Shown here: positions 8,515 through 16,107 of the stretch, piece by piece | How positions within the stretch are numbered: position 1 is the stretch's first letter | How the letters are laid out: each line of letters begins with the position of its first letter | Assembly: GCA_019637445.1 (NCBI GenBank) | Contig: JAHBVS010000001.1 | Coordinates: forward strand, 465,586 to 529,585 | Length of the DNA stretch: 64,000 nt | Source: Gemmatimonadaceae bacterium | Lineage (GTDB): Bacteria; Gemmatimonadota; Gemmatimonadetes; Gemmatimonadales; Gemmatimonadaceae | Direction of reading: 5' to 3' | Position numbers and translations under genes: made by a program | The notes under the pieces: model-generated | Database searches by the model: none | The model's input: only the letters and a program-made list of their open reading frames with translations | What the model was told of the DNA's origin: nothing

Positions 8515-11076
8515 CTACTCGATGCGCAGGATGGCGAGCCGCGCCGTGGCCGGCAGGCTCGCCCCACCTGGACCGCGCAGCTCGATCAGCCGCGTGTTGC
8601 CGGACACCAGCGGTTGCAGCTCGATGACGAGAAATCCTCCGGGGACCACGGCGGGCGCAGTGAGCGTGAACTCCGCCGGCGCAATCGGAGTTGGCTGCAA
8701 CGGGGAGGGTCGGCCGAATCGCGTCGGCAAGTCGGCGCAGTGCCCGCTGGCCGCACAGAGACCGTCGAACACAGCCGAGAGGTTCCACGAGGGGAGCCGC
8801 AGCGTGGCGTCCCCCGGCACCGCGCCGCCGCGCAGCTCGCTGGCCATCGCCAGTGACCAACGTCCGAGCATCTCGTCCCAACCGCGGCCGGCGCGGGCCT
8901 CGAGGTTCGCCAGTCCCGTCTGCCCGCTGCGCACGAGGTCGCGCACGAAGGTCGCTTCATCGAGCGTGGCGTGGTCCATCGCCCATCGCAGCAACGACCA
9001 GGCACTGCCGTAGAAGGAGACATCGCCGCCGTCTCGCGGACCCAGAGGCGATCCCGCCGCGGGATCGACCAACAGGTCCCACAACCCTTCGAAGTGCGGC
9101 AGCATGATGCGCGGCGACCCCACACAGCCGGGATCGAGCGCGAGCGCTCCGAGTTCACACGCCAGAACGTCGTAGCCCGCGTCGGGTCCGACGGGGACCC
9201 GGAACCGCGCGTACAACTCCTCGGCGTGGCGGGCCAACGCCTCTTCCAGCCACGGTTCCTCCAGCGGCTGGCCGCGCACGATGCGCTCGGCGTACGACGT
9301 GATGTGCTTGAGCTCGTGCGCCAGCGTGCCTGGCATCTCCCAGCTCCAGCGGGCCTTGGTGCCCACGTCCATCCCTGCAGCGTCGGAGGTCGGTGCCTGC
9401 AGGTACACCATCTCGCCTTGGTTGCTGGCCTGGAACTGCGAGCGCGAGAAGAAGTCGCAGGTGACGACGGCGCCGAGCACGGCGCCGCTGCGCATCTGGT
9501 TCATCCGTGGGGTGACCACAATGACGATCTTGCCATTGGCGTCGAGGCGGGAATCCATCACCAAGGGATCGCCGAAGCGCTGGGCGATGGGGAACAGCAC
9601 CGCATCCGCGGCCTGGGCCAGCGTGACGAGTTCGGCATCCATCCGGCCGGCGAGCGTCGGAGCACCGCCGCTCAGCGTCGCGGTGTCCTCGAGGATCGCA
9701 ATGCGCGAGCCCTCCCAGACGAGGCGCGCGCCGATGGAGGCATAGCCGCTGCAGGGCGTTGGTGCCTCGAGATTCGGCACGCGGACCGGCACCACACTGT
9801 TCACGGCCGGCAACTGGAGTGACGGCGCCCGCGCCTCACGTGGGATCGCAACGCCGACGGCCGCCGCGGCCCGCGAAGACTCGAGCAGCGCCAGGTGCGC
9901 CGAAGCTGCTGCTGCACGACGCGAGGGCAATGCCGGAACGCCAGACGCGCGGCCGAGTGCGGCGCGCCAAGTCTGGCCTGCAGCGCGAAGCGTCGGCGCC
10001 GTATGCCCCTCCCCGCCCTTGCCAACCAAGGAGAGACCTACTGCGCCGGCCCCGAGCGCGCGCGCCGCGTGCTGCACCGTGATCAAGTACCGCCCCGCGC
10101 CGTCCACCAACTCAAGGCAGCTCGCCTCCTGCGGCGTCGTCAGCACGAGTGCCGCGCCCGGGACCAGCGACCGCTGCGGCGCGACGCGCATGCGCGCCGC
10201 CGCCGCTCCCACGCCGCCCGGCGTGCGCAACTGCACCTGCATCGGTCCGCTGGCGATGCAGTACCGTGTCGTCGCCGGCAGCAACGCCGTCACCTGCGTC
10301 GCGCTGGCCGCGGTCACCGTGGCCGGCAAGCCATCGACCAGGATCTCGTTGCCGCCCACCGTGGGCGCGAAACGTGAGCCGTACAGCGTGAAGGGCAGCC
10401 CGGGCTCGATGGTCGCGCCGCGCACCGAATCAATGATGGGCGATGTCGCGGTCACACCGACATCCACGCGCAGCGGTCGCGCTGCGACGACGCCATCCAC
10501 GGTCGCGATGACCCTCGCCTTGCCGGCCGCCTTGGGCGTAACCCGGCCCTCGGCATCCACCGTCGCGATCCGCGTCGCGTCGACGCTCCAGGCAATCGGC
10601 GCACCGACCAGGACCTCGCCGTCCGCGTCGAGTGCGCGAGCGGGCACCGGGGTAGGCGCACCCGGCAGTGCCAGCCGCAGCGTATCGGCATCAAGCTCTA
10701 TCCCAGCCGCCGGTGGATTCTCCAGCCGCAGTTCGATCTGCCCGAGGACGCTGCCGGCCACCGCGCGCAGGATGCCGCGTCCTGGCCGCAGCGCGACCAC
10801 CTCGCCGGCCTCCGAAACCGTCAGCAAGTCCGGGGTGCTCGTGCTCCACGCGACGGGAACGTCCAGCACCGTGCCTTTGATATCGAGCACGGCCGCGAGC
10901 GCCATCATCGAGCGGCCCGGCCGCAGCACCTGCGAGGGCACGACCACCGCGACGTGCCGCACTTCCCCCTCCACGGGCGGCGTGGGCGTATCACACGCGA
11001 GGAACCCGAGGCAACTCGCGACGGAGAGGCCAAGCCAGCCTCTCCATCGAGATGGACGTACTGCGGTGGGGCGCAT
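8515..11076 (-). CDS. Secreted lipoprotein with Ig-like, IPT and HExxH protease domains
   Basis: A predicted 853-residue surface or periplasmic lipoprotein. The ATG at 11076 is chosen because it opens a lipoprotein signal (lipobox LGFLAC, Cys28); the frame continues upstream without a signal. Two BIG2-like Ig domains (about 40-120 and 122-205) are followed by an IPT/TIG domain (about 207-300). A metallopeptidase-like domain follows, with HELKH at 587-591 and WLEEALARHAEE starting near 609. This resembles the hyicolysin (M30) arrangement of HExxH and a downstream glutamate. The C-terminal 90 residues are beta-rich. The substrate is unknown. A TANNNT hexamer lies 10 nt upstream of the start. 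Confidence 0.82.
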   Translation of the reverse strand: MRPTAVRPSRWRGWLGLSVASCLGFLACDTPTPPVEGEVRHVAVVVPSQVLRPGRSMMALAAVLDIKGTVLDVPVAWSTSTPDLLTVSEAGEVVALRPGRGILRAVAGSVLGQIELRLENPPAAGIELDADTLRLALPGAPTPVPARALDADGEVLVGAPIAWSVDATRIATVDAEGRVTPKAAGKARVIATVDGVVAARPLRVDVGVTATSPIIDSVRGATIEPGLPFTLYGSRFAPTVGGNEILVDGLPATVTAASATQVTALLPATTRYCIASGPMQVQLRTPGGVGAAAARMRVAPQRSLVPGAALVLTTPQEASCLELVDGAGRYLITVQHAARALGAGAVGLSLVGKGGEGHTAPTLRAAGQTWRAALGRASGVPALPSRRAAAASAHLALLESSRAAAAVGVAIPREARAPSLQLPAVNSVVPVRVPNLEAPTPCSGYASIGARLVWEGSRIAILEDTATLSGGAPTLAGRMDAELVTLAQAADAVLFPIAQRFGDPLVMDSRLDANGKIVIVVTPRMNQMRSGAVLGAVVTCDFFSRSQFQASNQGEMVYLQAPTSDAAGMDVGTKARWSWEMPGTLAHELKHITSYAERIVRGQPLEEPWLEEALARHAEELYARFRVPVGPDAGYDVLACELGALALDPGCVGSPRIMLPHFEGLWDLLVDPAAGSPLGPRDGGDVSFYGSAWSLLRWAMDHATLDEATFVRDLVRSGQTGLANLEARAGRGWDEMLGRWSLAMASELRGGAVPGDATLRLPSWNLSAVFDGLCAASGHCADLPTRFGRPSPLQPTPIAPAEFTLTAPAVVPGGFLVIELQPLVSGNTRLIELRGPGGASLPATARLAILRIE

Positions 11077-11086
11077 CGTCTTTCTA

Positions 11087-11092
11087 ACTATA
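11087..11092 (-). promoter_or_regulatory. -10-like TATAGT before the lipoprotein gene
   Basis: TATAGT on the minus strand lies 10 nt before the ATG at 11076, so the transcript would have almost no leader. There is no recognisable -35 box or ribosome binding site. Confidence 0.45.
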
Positions 11093-11128
11093 CCGTTGCC
11101 GGGAATCGCGGGCGAGCGGGAGTACCCG

Positions 11129-11134
11129 TACCTT
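11129..11134 (+). promoter_or_regulatory. TANNNT element (TACCTT) before the M50-like gene
   Basis: TACCTT lies 6 nt upstream of the ATG at 11141. It is one of the eleven close TANNNT hexamers in this window that point to leaderless transcripts. Confidence 0.4.
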
Positions 11135-11140
11135 CCCCGA

Positions 11141-11713
11141 ATGCGCGATGCGATGCGGACCTGGGCCGCCGGCCGATGGTGGCAGTGGCGGCTGCCGTTG
11201 CTCCTGCTCCTGCTGGTGCAGGCCACCCGCCCCCTGCGCGACTTCGACGGGCGAACCAACATTTTCTCGGGCATCACCTTCGGTGCGCACGAGTTCGGCC
11301 ACCTGTTGTTCGCATTTTTCGGCGAATGGTGGACGATTGCCGGCGGCAGCATCACGCAGCTGCTGATTCCCATCGGCGCGGCCGCCGCCGTATCGCGTAG
11401 CCGCGACTGGTTTGGCGTGGCGATCTGCGGACTCTTCCTCGCCGCCTCGCTGGGCGACCTCTCCTGGTACATCGCCGACGCCCGCGCCCGCGAGCTGGAC
11501 CTCGTGAGCTTCTCTCCCGATGCCTCGGGCCACGACTGGGCGTACCTGCTGCGCCACGCGGGCTGGCTGCGCTACGACCTGCGGCTTGCCAGCTTCACGC
11601 GATTCGTCGGCTGGCTGGTCACGCTGGCCTCGACGCTGCTGGCCCTGCGCCTGCTGTGGTGGATGAAGACGGAGCCAGCGCCGCGCGATTTCGAGCCAAA
11701 CACGCCGCTCTGA
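11141..11713 (+). CDS. Small membrane protein with M50-like HEFGH motif
   Basis: A 190-residue integral membrane protein with about five hydrophobic segments (near 18-28, 45-62, 72-86, 93-112 and 155-173). The sequence HEFGH sits at about residues 50-54 inside the second segment. That is the HExxH zinc motif and membrane setting of site-2 (M50) proteases. A later GDLSW could supply an aspartate ligand, but the family's usual NPDG or LDG third motif is not clear. It is shorter than typical M50 enzymes and lacks a PDZ domain. It might be a mini intramembrane protease or a non-catalytic relative. It is transcribed divergently from the lipoprotein gene with 64 bp between starts. Confidence 0.75.
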   Translation: MRDAMRTWAAGRWWQWRLPLLLLLLVQATRPLRDFDGRTNIFSGITFGAHEFGHLLFAFFGEWWTIAGGSITQLLIPIGAAAAVSRSRDWFGVAICGLFLAASLGDLSWYIADARARELDLVSFSPDASGHDWAYLLRHAGWLRYDLRLASFTRFVGWLVTLASTLLALRLLWWMKTEPAPRDFEPNTPL

Positions 11714-11752
11714 AACGGCGCGCCTGAAGCAGCCAGCCCGAATTGACTATGC

Positions 11753-12022
11753 CTAGCGCGTGACGCAGCGCGGGCGCTCGGGCGGCATCCCGGCGCAGCG
11801 GATCGTCTCGTCCATCCCCTGCGCGATCGTCCCACAGGCGGTGTTCACTGCCGTCTCCAAGGCCTGTCGCTCGTCGGCACCGGAGGCCGTCGCGCAGTTC
11901 GTGCGCCCATTGAAGGTGACGCAGGCCTCGCACTCCACGCGCTGCGCGGACAGCGTCGAATAGAGCAGCAACGCGGCAAACCCAAACACCAGCGCCAGGG
12001 TGATGATCGTGCTTCGCTTCAT
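11753..12022 (-). CDS. Small single-helix protein with six cysteines
   Basis: An 89-residue protein of unknown function. Residues about 5-25 form one hydrophobic segment, either a signal anchor or an uncleaved signal peptide. The following 60 residues carry six cysteines, the first two as CEAC, which suggests an oxidised periplasmic domain. Its ATG overlaps the manC stop codon by 4 bp (ATGA), so it is translationally coupled to manC. I do not recognise a family. Confidence 0.75.
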   Translation of the reverse strand: MKRSTIITLALVFGFAALLLYSTLSAQRVECEACVTFNGRTNCATASGADERQALETAVNTACGTIAQGMDETIRCAGMPPERPRCVTR

Positions 12023-13194
12023 ACGGAATTGGTGGGGTTGATGCGCATCGATCCCGGCAGCGCGTCGAGCAACGGCCGCAGGTCGGTGGCGCGGTCCAGC
12101 GAGGTCACGAAGGTGAGCCCGTCGAGCGAGACGACCAGCATCCGCGAGAGCCCATACACAACGACCGTGCCGCGCTCGGCGTGCACCACGTTGCACTCGG
12201 CTTCCACGAAGTGCACCTGACCGATCGCGCCGTTGCCGTCGTCGTCGAGGTCACGGGCCCGCCGCAGCGACGCCCAGGTGCCGACGTCATCCCAGCCGAA
12301 CTCGCCCTGCAGCACCAGCAGGCGTTGCGTGCGCTCGAGCAGGCCGCGCTCCAGCGACGTCGCCCGCACCATCCCGATGTAGCCGGGGATGTTGCCGGCC
12401 GCGAGCGCGTCGAGGCCATCGCGCACCTCGGGCGTGACGGCACGCAGTTCCTTGAGGATCGTCTCGGCGGCACCGACCAGGATGCCGCTGTGCCAGCGTG
12501 CGCCGTCCTCCATCATCGTCTCGGCCACGGCCTCGCTGGGCTTCTCGACGTAGCCGCGCGTCGTGGCCACGCCACCGCGCGAGAGCGGCTGGTCGGCATC
12601 AAGCGCCGGGCCGGGTAGCACGTACCCGAAACCCGTCTCTGGCCGCGAGGGCAGGACGCCCACCGAGACCAGCGCCCGTTCGCGGGCCGCGAAGCCCGCC
12701 GCACGACGCAGCGTGCGCCGGAACTCCTCGGGGAAATCGACCGCGAGGTCCGCGTGGATGGCGACGCACATCGCGCTGGGACCGGCGCGGCGCGCCAACT
12801 CCTGTGCGCCCCAGGCCAGCGCCGCCGCCGTGCCGATCGGCCGCGGTTCCACCAACACGTTCTCGTCGGGCACGTCCTTCGTGACGGAACGGATGGCCGG
12901 CGCAATGTCGCGACTGGTCAGGATCAGCACGCGCTCCGGCGGGATCGTCGGCTGCAATCGGCCGACGGTTTCCTCGATCAACGTCTGTTCGGAGACCAGG
13001 GCGAGCAGCGGCTTCGGTCGTGCAGGCGTGGACAGCGGCCAGAAGCGCGACCCGATGCCGCCCGCGAAGACCACTGCCCAGAGCGCCACATCCGTTTCCG
13101 GCTCGCCGGCGACGATGGGCTGCTCCTCGGGCAGGGTGCCGGCCCCTGAGACGGAGGGCGGCTCGCTGGACGGGAACGGATCGCGAAACGTCAT
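12019..13194 (-). CDS. manC: Mannose-1-phosphate guanylyltransferase
   Basis: Makes GDP-mannose from mannose-1-phosphate and GTP for envelope polysaccharides and glycoproteins. The 391-residue protein has the nucleotidyltransferase core starting about residue 38. Motifs are FAGGIGSRFWPLS (the GGxGxRxWPLS signature) followed by PKPLL, then GYVEKP and FGWDDVGTW. It is the short form without the phosphomannose isomerase cupin found in bifunctional ManC. The N-terminal 36 residues are a variable acidic leader. TAGTTT lies 8 nt before the ATG. It is coupled to the small cysteine-rich gene downstream. Confidence 0.93.
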   Translation of the reverse strand: MTFRDPFPSSEPPSVSGAGTLPEEQPIVAGEPETDVALWAVVFAGGIGSRFWPLSTPARPKPLLALVSEQTLIEETVGRLQPTIPPERVLILTSRDIAPAIRSVTKDVPDENVLVEPRPIGTAAALAWGAQELARRAGPSAMCVAIHADLAVDFPEEFRRTLRRAAGFAARERALVSVGVLPSRPETGFGYVLPGPALDADQPLSRGGVATTRGYVEKPSEAVAETMMEDGARWHSGILVGAAETILKELRAVTPEVRDGLDALAAGNIPGYIGMVRATSLERGLLERTQRLLVLQGEFGWDDVGTWASLRRARDLDDDGNGAIGQVHFVEAECNVVHAERGTVVVYGLSRMLVVSLDGLTFVTSLDRATDLRPLLDALPGSMRINPTNSV

Positions 13195-13202
13195 TGGATG
13201 GC

Positions 13203-13208
13203 AAACTA
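13203..13208 (-). promoter_or_regulatory. TANNNT element (TAGTTT) before manC
   Basis: TAGTTT on the minus strand is 8 nt from the manC ATG. GTGGCA lies 18 bp further upstream and could be a weak -35 box. The transcript would be leaderless or nearly so. Confidence 0.45.
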
Positions 13209-13239
13209 GGCGGCACCACTGCCGCCTGCCACGGGCGCC

Positions 13240-14559
13240 CTAGCGCAGGAGCACGATGCCCAGGACGCCGACAGCAAACAGCAGCAGCATCCCTGGCACG
13301 GCAAAGCGCAGCCAGCGCCCGTAGGGGACGCCGGCCTTGAGCAGCATCGCCAACAACGCGCCGTTGGTCGGGTTGACCGCGTCCGTCGTCGCGGCGCCTG
13401 CCTGGTAGGCCATCACGGCCGCGTCGCGGCTGAAGCCGAGGAGGTCCGCCATCGGCGCCATGATGGGCATCGTCAACACGGCCTGCCCGCTGTTCGAAGG
13501 CACCGGGATGTGCAGCAGCGCCTGCACGGGCACCATCAGCACCGCGGCGGCCACCGCCGGCACCTGCTGCAGCGGCGACACAAGGCCATAGACGATGGTA
13601 TCCAGCACGCGACCGTCCTCGAGCACCACGCTGATCGCGCGCGCCACGCCCACGAACAGCGCCGCCGAAAGCATCGAGTCCATCCCGGCGAGAAAGCCGC
13701 GCGTCGTGTCGTCCAGTCCCCGGCGCTGCACGAGCCCGACAGCAAAGCCGGCCACAAGGAACAGCGCCGAGAGCACGTTGATGCCCCAATCGTGTCGAAG
13801 CACGCCCCACACATAGAAGAAGATCGGCAGCGTCACGAACGACAGGGCCAGCAGGTCGCGTGCACTCGGAGGCTCCTCCGTGAACACCGCGAGGTCCGGG
13901 CGCACGTCGTCCCGCTTGAGCGAGAGTAGGGTCCAGCCGATCCACAGGGCGCTGGCGAGCACCAAGAGGGCCAACCGAACGCCAACGCCACTCATCGGAC
14001 CGAGTTCGGCGTAGCGCAGGGCAATTCCCGCCGCGAAGGGATTCGTGGGCCCGAACGCCGCACCGACGCAGGCGGCGCCGACGCTCATCGACAGCGCCGT
14101 GATGGCCCCGAAGCCGAGCCCTCGGGACAGCACCACGAGCACGGGGACCATCGCGATGATCTCCTCGTGCATGTTCTCCAACGCCCCGAAGGTCGCGAAG
14201 ACCAGGCTCACGGCCACGACGACGAGGCGCGGGTAGCGCGTGCGGCCGACGAGGCTGCCGACGACGCGGCGCAGCGCGCCGGTCGCGTCGAGCAGCGCAT
14301 ACGCCCCGCCGACGAAGAGAATGGTGATGATGACGTCCGCACCGGCGATGATGCCACGCGGCACGGCCACCAGCGCGGCGAGCAGCCCGACCGGTGCGGA
14401 AGGCACGGCGGCGAAGGTGCCGGGCACGACCAGGTTGAGGCCGGACGCCGCGTCGTGGACGCGCTGGTAGCTACCGGCGGGAAGGATCCAGGTGAGCGCT
14501 GCCGCCACCGCGACGCCGCTCAGCAAGAGGACCATGGGATGCGGCAGGCGGAGCTTCAC
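13240..14559 (-). CDS. YfcC-type C4-dicarboxylate/basic amino acid carrier
   Basis: An inner-membrane secondary transporter of the DcuC/YfcC superfamily, 439 residues with about twelve hydrophobic segments. Conserved features are a GALENMHEEI stretch, a polar hairpin with FGPTNPFAAG near the middle and the C-terminal IPVPSNSGQAVL and GAATTDAVNPTNG motifs. The GTG at 14559 is preferred because the upstream extension is not hydrophobic; no ribosome binding site is visible. The substrate cannot be told from sequence: arginine/ornithine, dicarboxylate and peptide-related members all exist. Confidence 0.88.
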   Translation of the reverse strand: MKLRLPHPMVLLLSGVAVAAALTWILPAGSYQRVHDAASGLNLVVPGTFAAVPSAPVGLLAALVAVPRGIIAGADVIITILFVGGAYALLDATGALRRVVGSLVGRTRYPRLVVVAVSLVFATFGALENMHEEIIAMVPVLVVLSRGLGFGAITALSMSVGAACVGAAFGPTNPFAAGIALRYAELGPMSGVGVRLALLVLASALWIGWTLLSLKRDDVRPDLAVFTEEPPSARDLLALSFVTLPIFFYVWGVLRHDWGINVLSALFLVAGFAVGLVQRRGLDDTTRGFLAGMDSMLSAALFVGVARAISVVLEDGRVLDTIVYGLVSPLQQVPAVAAAVLMVPVQALLHIPVPSNSGQAVLTMPIMAPMADLLGFSRDAAVMAYQAGAATTDAVNPTNGALLAMLLKAGVPYGRWLRFAVPGMLLLFAVGVLGIVLLR

Positions 14560-14631
14560 GCGGCGAAACGGTACATCCCATCCCTGAAACGGACAAGCAC
14601 AGCAGCCGATCGCCGGCCGGCCCCACGGCAC

Positions 14632-14637
14632 TATAGT
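14632..14637 (+). promoter_or_regulatory. TANNNT element (TATAGT) before the methyltransferase gene
   Basis: TATAGT matches the -10 consensus at five of six bases and lies 9 nt before the ATG at 14647, or 6 nt before the in-frame GTG at 14644. No ribosome binding site is present. Confidence 0.5.
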
Positions 14638-14646
14638 TTTGGCGTG

Positions 14647-15342
14647 ATGCCTCACTCGTCACTCTCCGGCGCCGTTGCCTCGCAACTCTGGCGCCGCAAC
14701 CGCACCCGGCTCCGGAAGCGACTCGGCCTGCCGCGTGCGGGGGCTTGGATGCGCCCCTACGAGGAGGATCTCATCCTCGACATCCTGACCATCCTGCAGC
14801 CGAAACGCTGCCTCGAGTGGGGCGGCGGCTACTCGACGCTGAACTTCCCTGACCTACTGCCTTCGGACGCCACCTGGACCTGCGTGGAGCACGACAAGGA
14901 CTGGGCGGCCAACCTCGCCGGGCAGTTGCGGCGCCCGGGGGTGACCGTGCGATTCGTCCCACCGGACGTTCCCAAGTTCACGGGGGACGGCGATGCCACG
15001 AGCTTCGCGAGCTACCTCGCGGCCGCAAAAGAGGGCGCGCCGTACGACTTCATCCTGGTTGATGGCCGTGCCCGCGCCGCCTGTATCGAGGTCGCCAAGT
15101 CGCTGCTAAGTCCGGAGGGCGTTCTCGTGCTGCACGATGCCAATCGCAGCGCGTATCTCGGCGCCACACAGGGGTTTAAGCAACAAGCGCTTTTTCAGGA
15201 TCGACGGGCATTTCGTGGCAATCGCGTGGCTGGCGGGGTATGGCTGGGCAGCCACGGGTGTGAGCTGGAGCAGAAACTCCCGTTGGACTTGCACCGCCGC
15301 GTGTGGGCGTTCTATCGTGGGATAGGGCGTCTCCTGGCCTAG
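14647..15342 (+). CDS. Class I SAM methyltransferase-like protein
   Basis: A 231-residue soluble protein with a Rossmann-type fold signature. CLEWGGGYSTL (about 57-67) corresponds to motif I, an acidic residue follows in WTCVEHDKDW, and FILVDGRARA fits the motif IV region. The best match in style is the small family of methyltransferases acting on sugars or lipids (Methyltransf_24-like). The N-terminus is basic. The TonB gene follows after 15 bp, so the two are likely co-transcribed. The substrate is unknown. Confidence 0.75.
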   Translation: MPHSSLSGAVASQLWRRNRTRLRKRLGLPRAGAWMRPYEEDLILDILTILQPKRCLEWGGGYSTLNFPDLLPSDATWTCVEHDKDWAANLAGQLRRPGVTVRFVPPDVPKFTGDGDATSFASYLAAAKEGAPYDFILVDGRARAACIEVAKSLLSPEGVLVLHDANRSAYLGATQGFKQQALFQDRRAFRGNRVAGGVWLGSHGCELEQKLPLDLHRRVWAFYRGIGRLLA

Positions 15343-15357
15343 GCGCAAGGAGCATCG

Positions 15358-16107
15358 ATGTTCGACTACCTCACGAAGGCAAAGACGGCCGGACGGCTCT
15401 CGATGGCGCCCGGCACGCTGACGAGCCTCCTGGTGCACGCGGCACTGGTGGTGGGGTTTGTCTACGATCGCGCCCAGCGCGACAACCTCGCGGCCGAGAC
15501 CTGGGAGGAGACACCCCAGGGGCTGCTCTACATCGCCCCGCCCGACGTGAACTCGGCGGCCAGCCAAGTGCAGATCACGTTTGAGTCCGGTGGTGGTGCG
15601 GAAGGTACCGCGGATCCCACGGACGCCACCGATGGCCTTGGGGCGCGGGTACGCGGTTCCGGCCCAGGCGAGAGCGCCGTGGCCAGCGCCAGTTCCGATG
15701 ACGCCCCCGAGCAGATCGCGGTCCCGACGGACGATCCGTACGAGAACGCGTTCTCAAGCGTCGAGGTGGAATCGGCGGCCGAGCGCGATCCTTCGAGCGC
15801 TGCGCCGGCCTATCCGCGCGAGTTGATGCAGGCCGGCATTGAGGGCTACGCGGCGATGCGCTTCGTGGTGGATTCGATGGGTCGGGTCGACCTCTCGTCG
15901 GTGCGCGTGCTCCAGACCACGCATCCGGAGTTCGCCGCCGCCGTGAAGGCGGCGATGCCCGGCATGCGCTTCACCCCCGCCCGCCTGGGCGACCGGCCGG
16001 TGCGCCAGCTCGCGGAACAGCTGTTCGCGTTCCAGATCCAGCCGACGCCGCCGAAGGTCAGCGAATCCGGAGTACCCGCCACCGCACAGGGACCTCGTAG
16101 GCCCTAA
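15358..16107 (+). CDS. tonB: TonB-family energy transducer
   Basis: Transfers proton-motive energy from ExbB/ExbD to outer-membrane receptors. The 249-residue protein has one N-terminal transmembrane helix (about 20-37), an acidic, Ser/Ala/Gly-rich linker in place of the usual Pro-rich rod, and a C-terminal TonB domain (about 150-230) starting with PAYPRELMQAGIEG. AAGGAG precedes the ATG. exbB and exbD are not next to it. A TonB-dependent receptor lies at 52192-54459, but pairing with this protein is only possible, not shown. The 3' end overlaps the convergent peptidase gene by 50 bp. Confidence 0.88.
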   Translation: MFDYLTKAKTAGRLSMAPGTLTSLLVHAALVVGFVYDRAQRDNLAAETWEETPQGLLYIAPPDVNSAASQVQITFESGGGAEGTADPTDATDGLGARVRGSGPGESAVASASSDDAPEQIAVPTDDPYENAFSSVEVESAAERDPSSAAPAYPRELMQAGIEGYAAMRFVVDSMGRVDLSSVRVLQTTHPEFAAAVKAAMPGMRFTPARLGDRPVRQLAEQLFAFQIQPTPPKVSESGVPATAQGPRRP

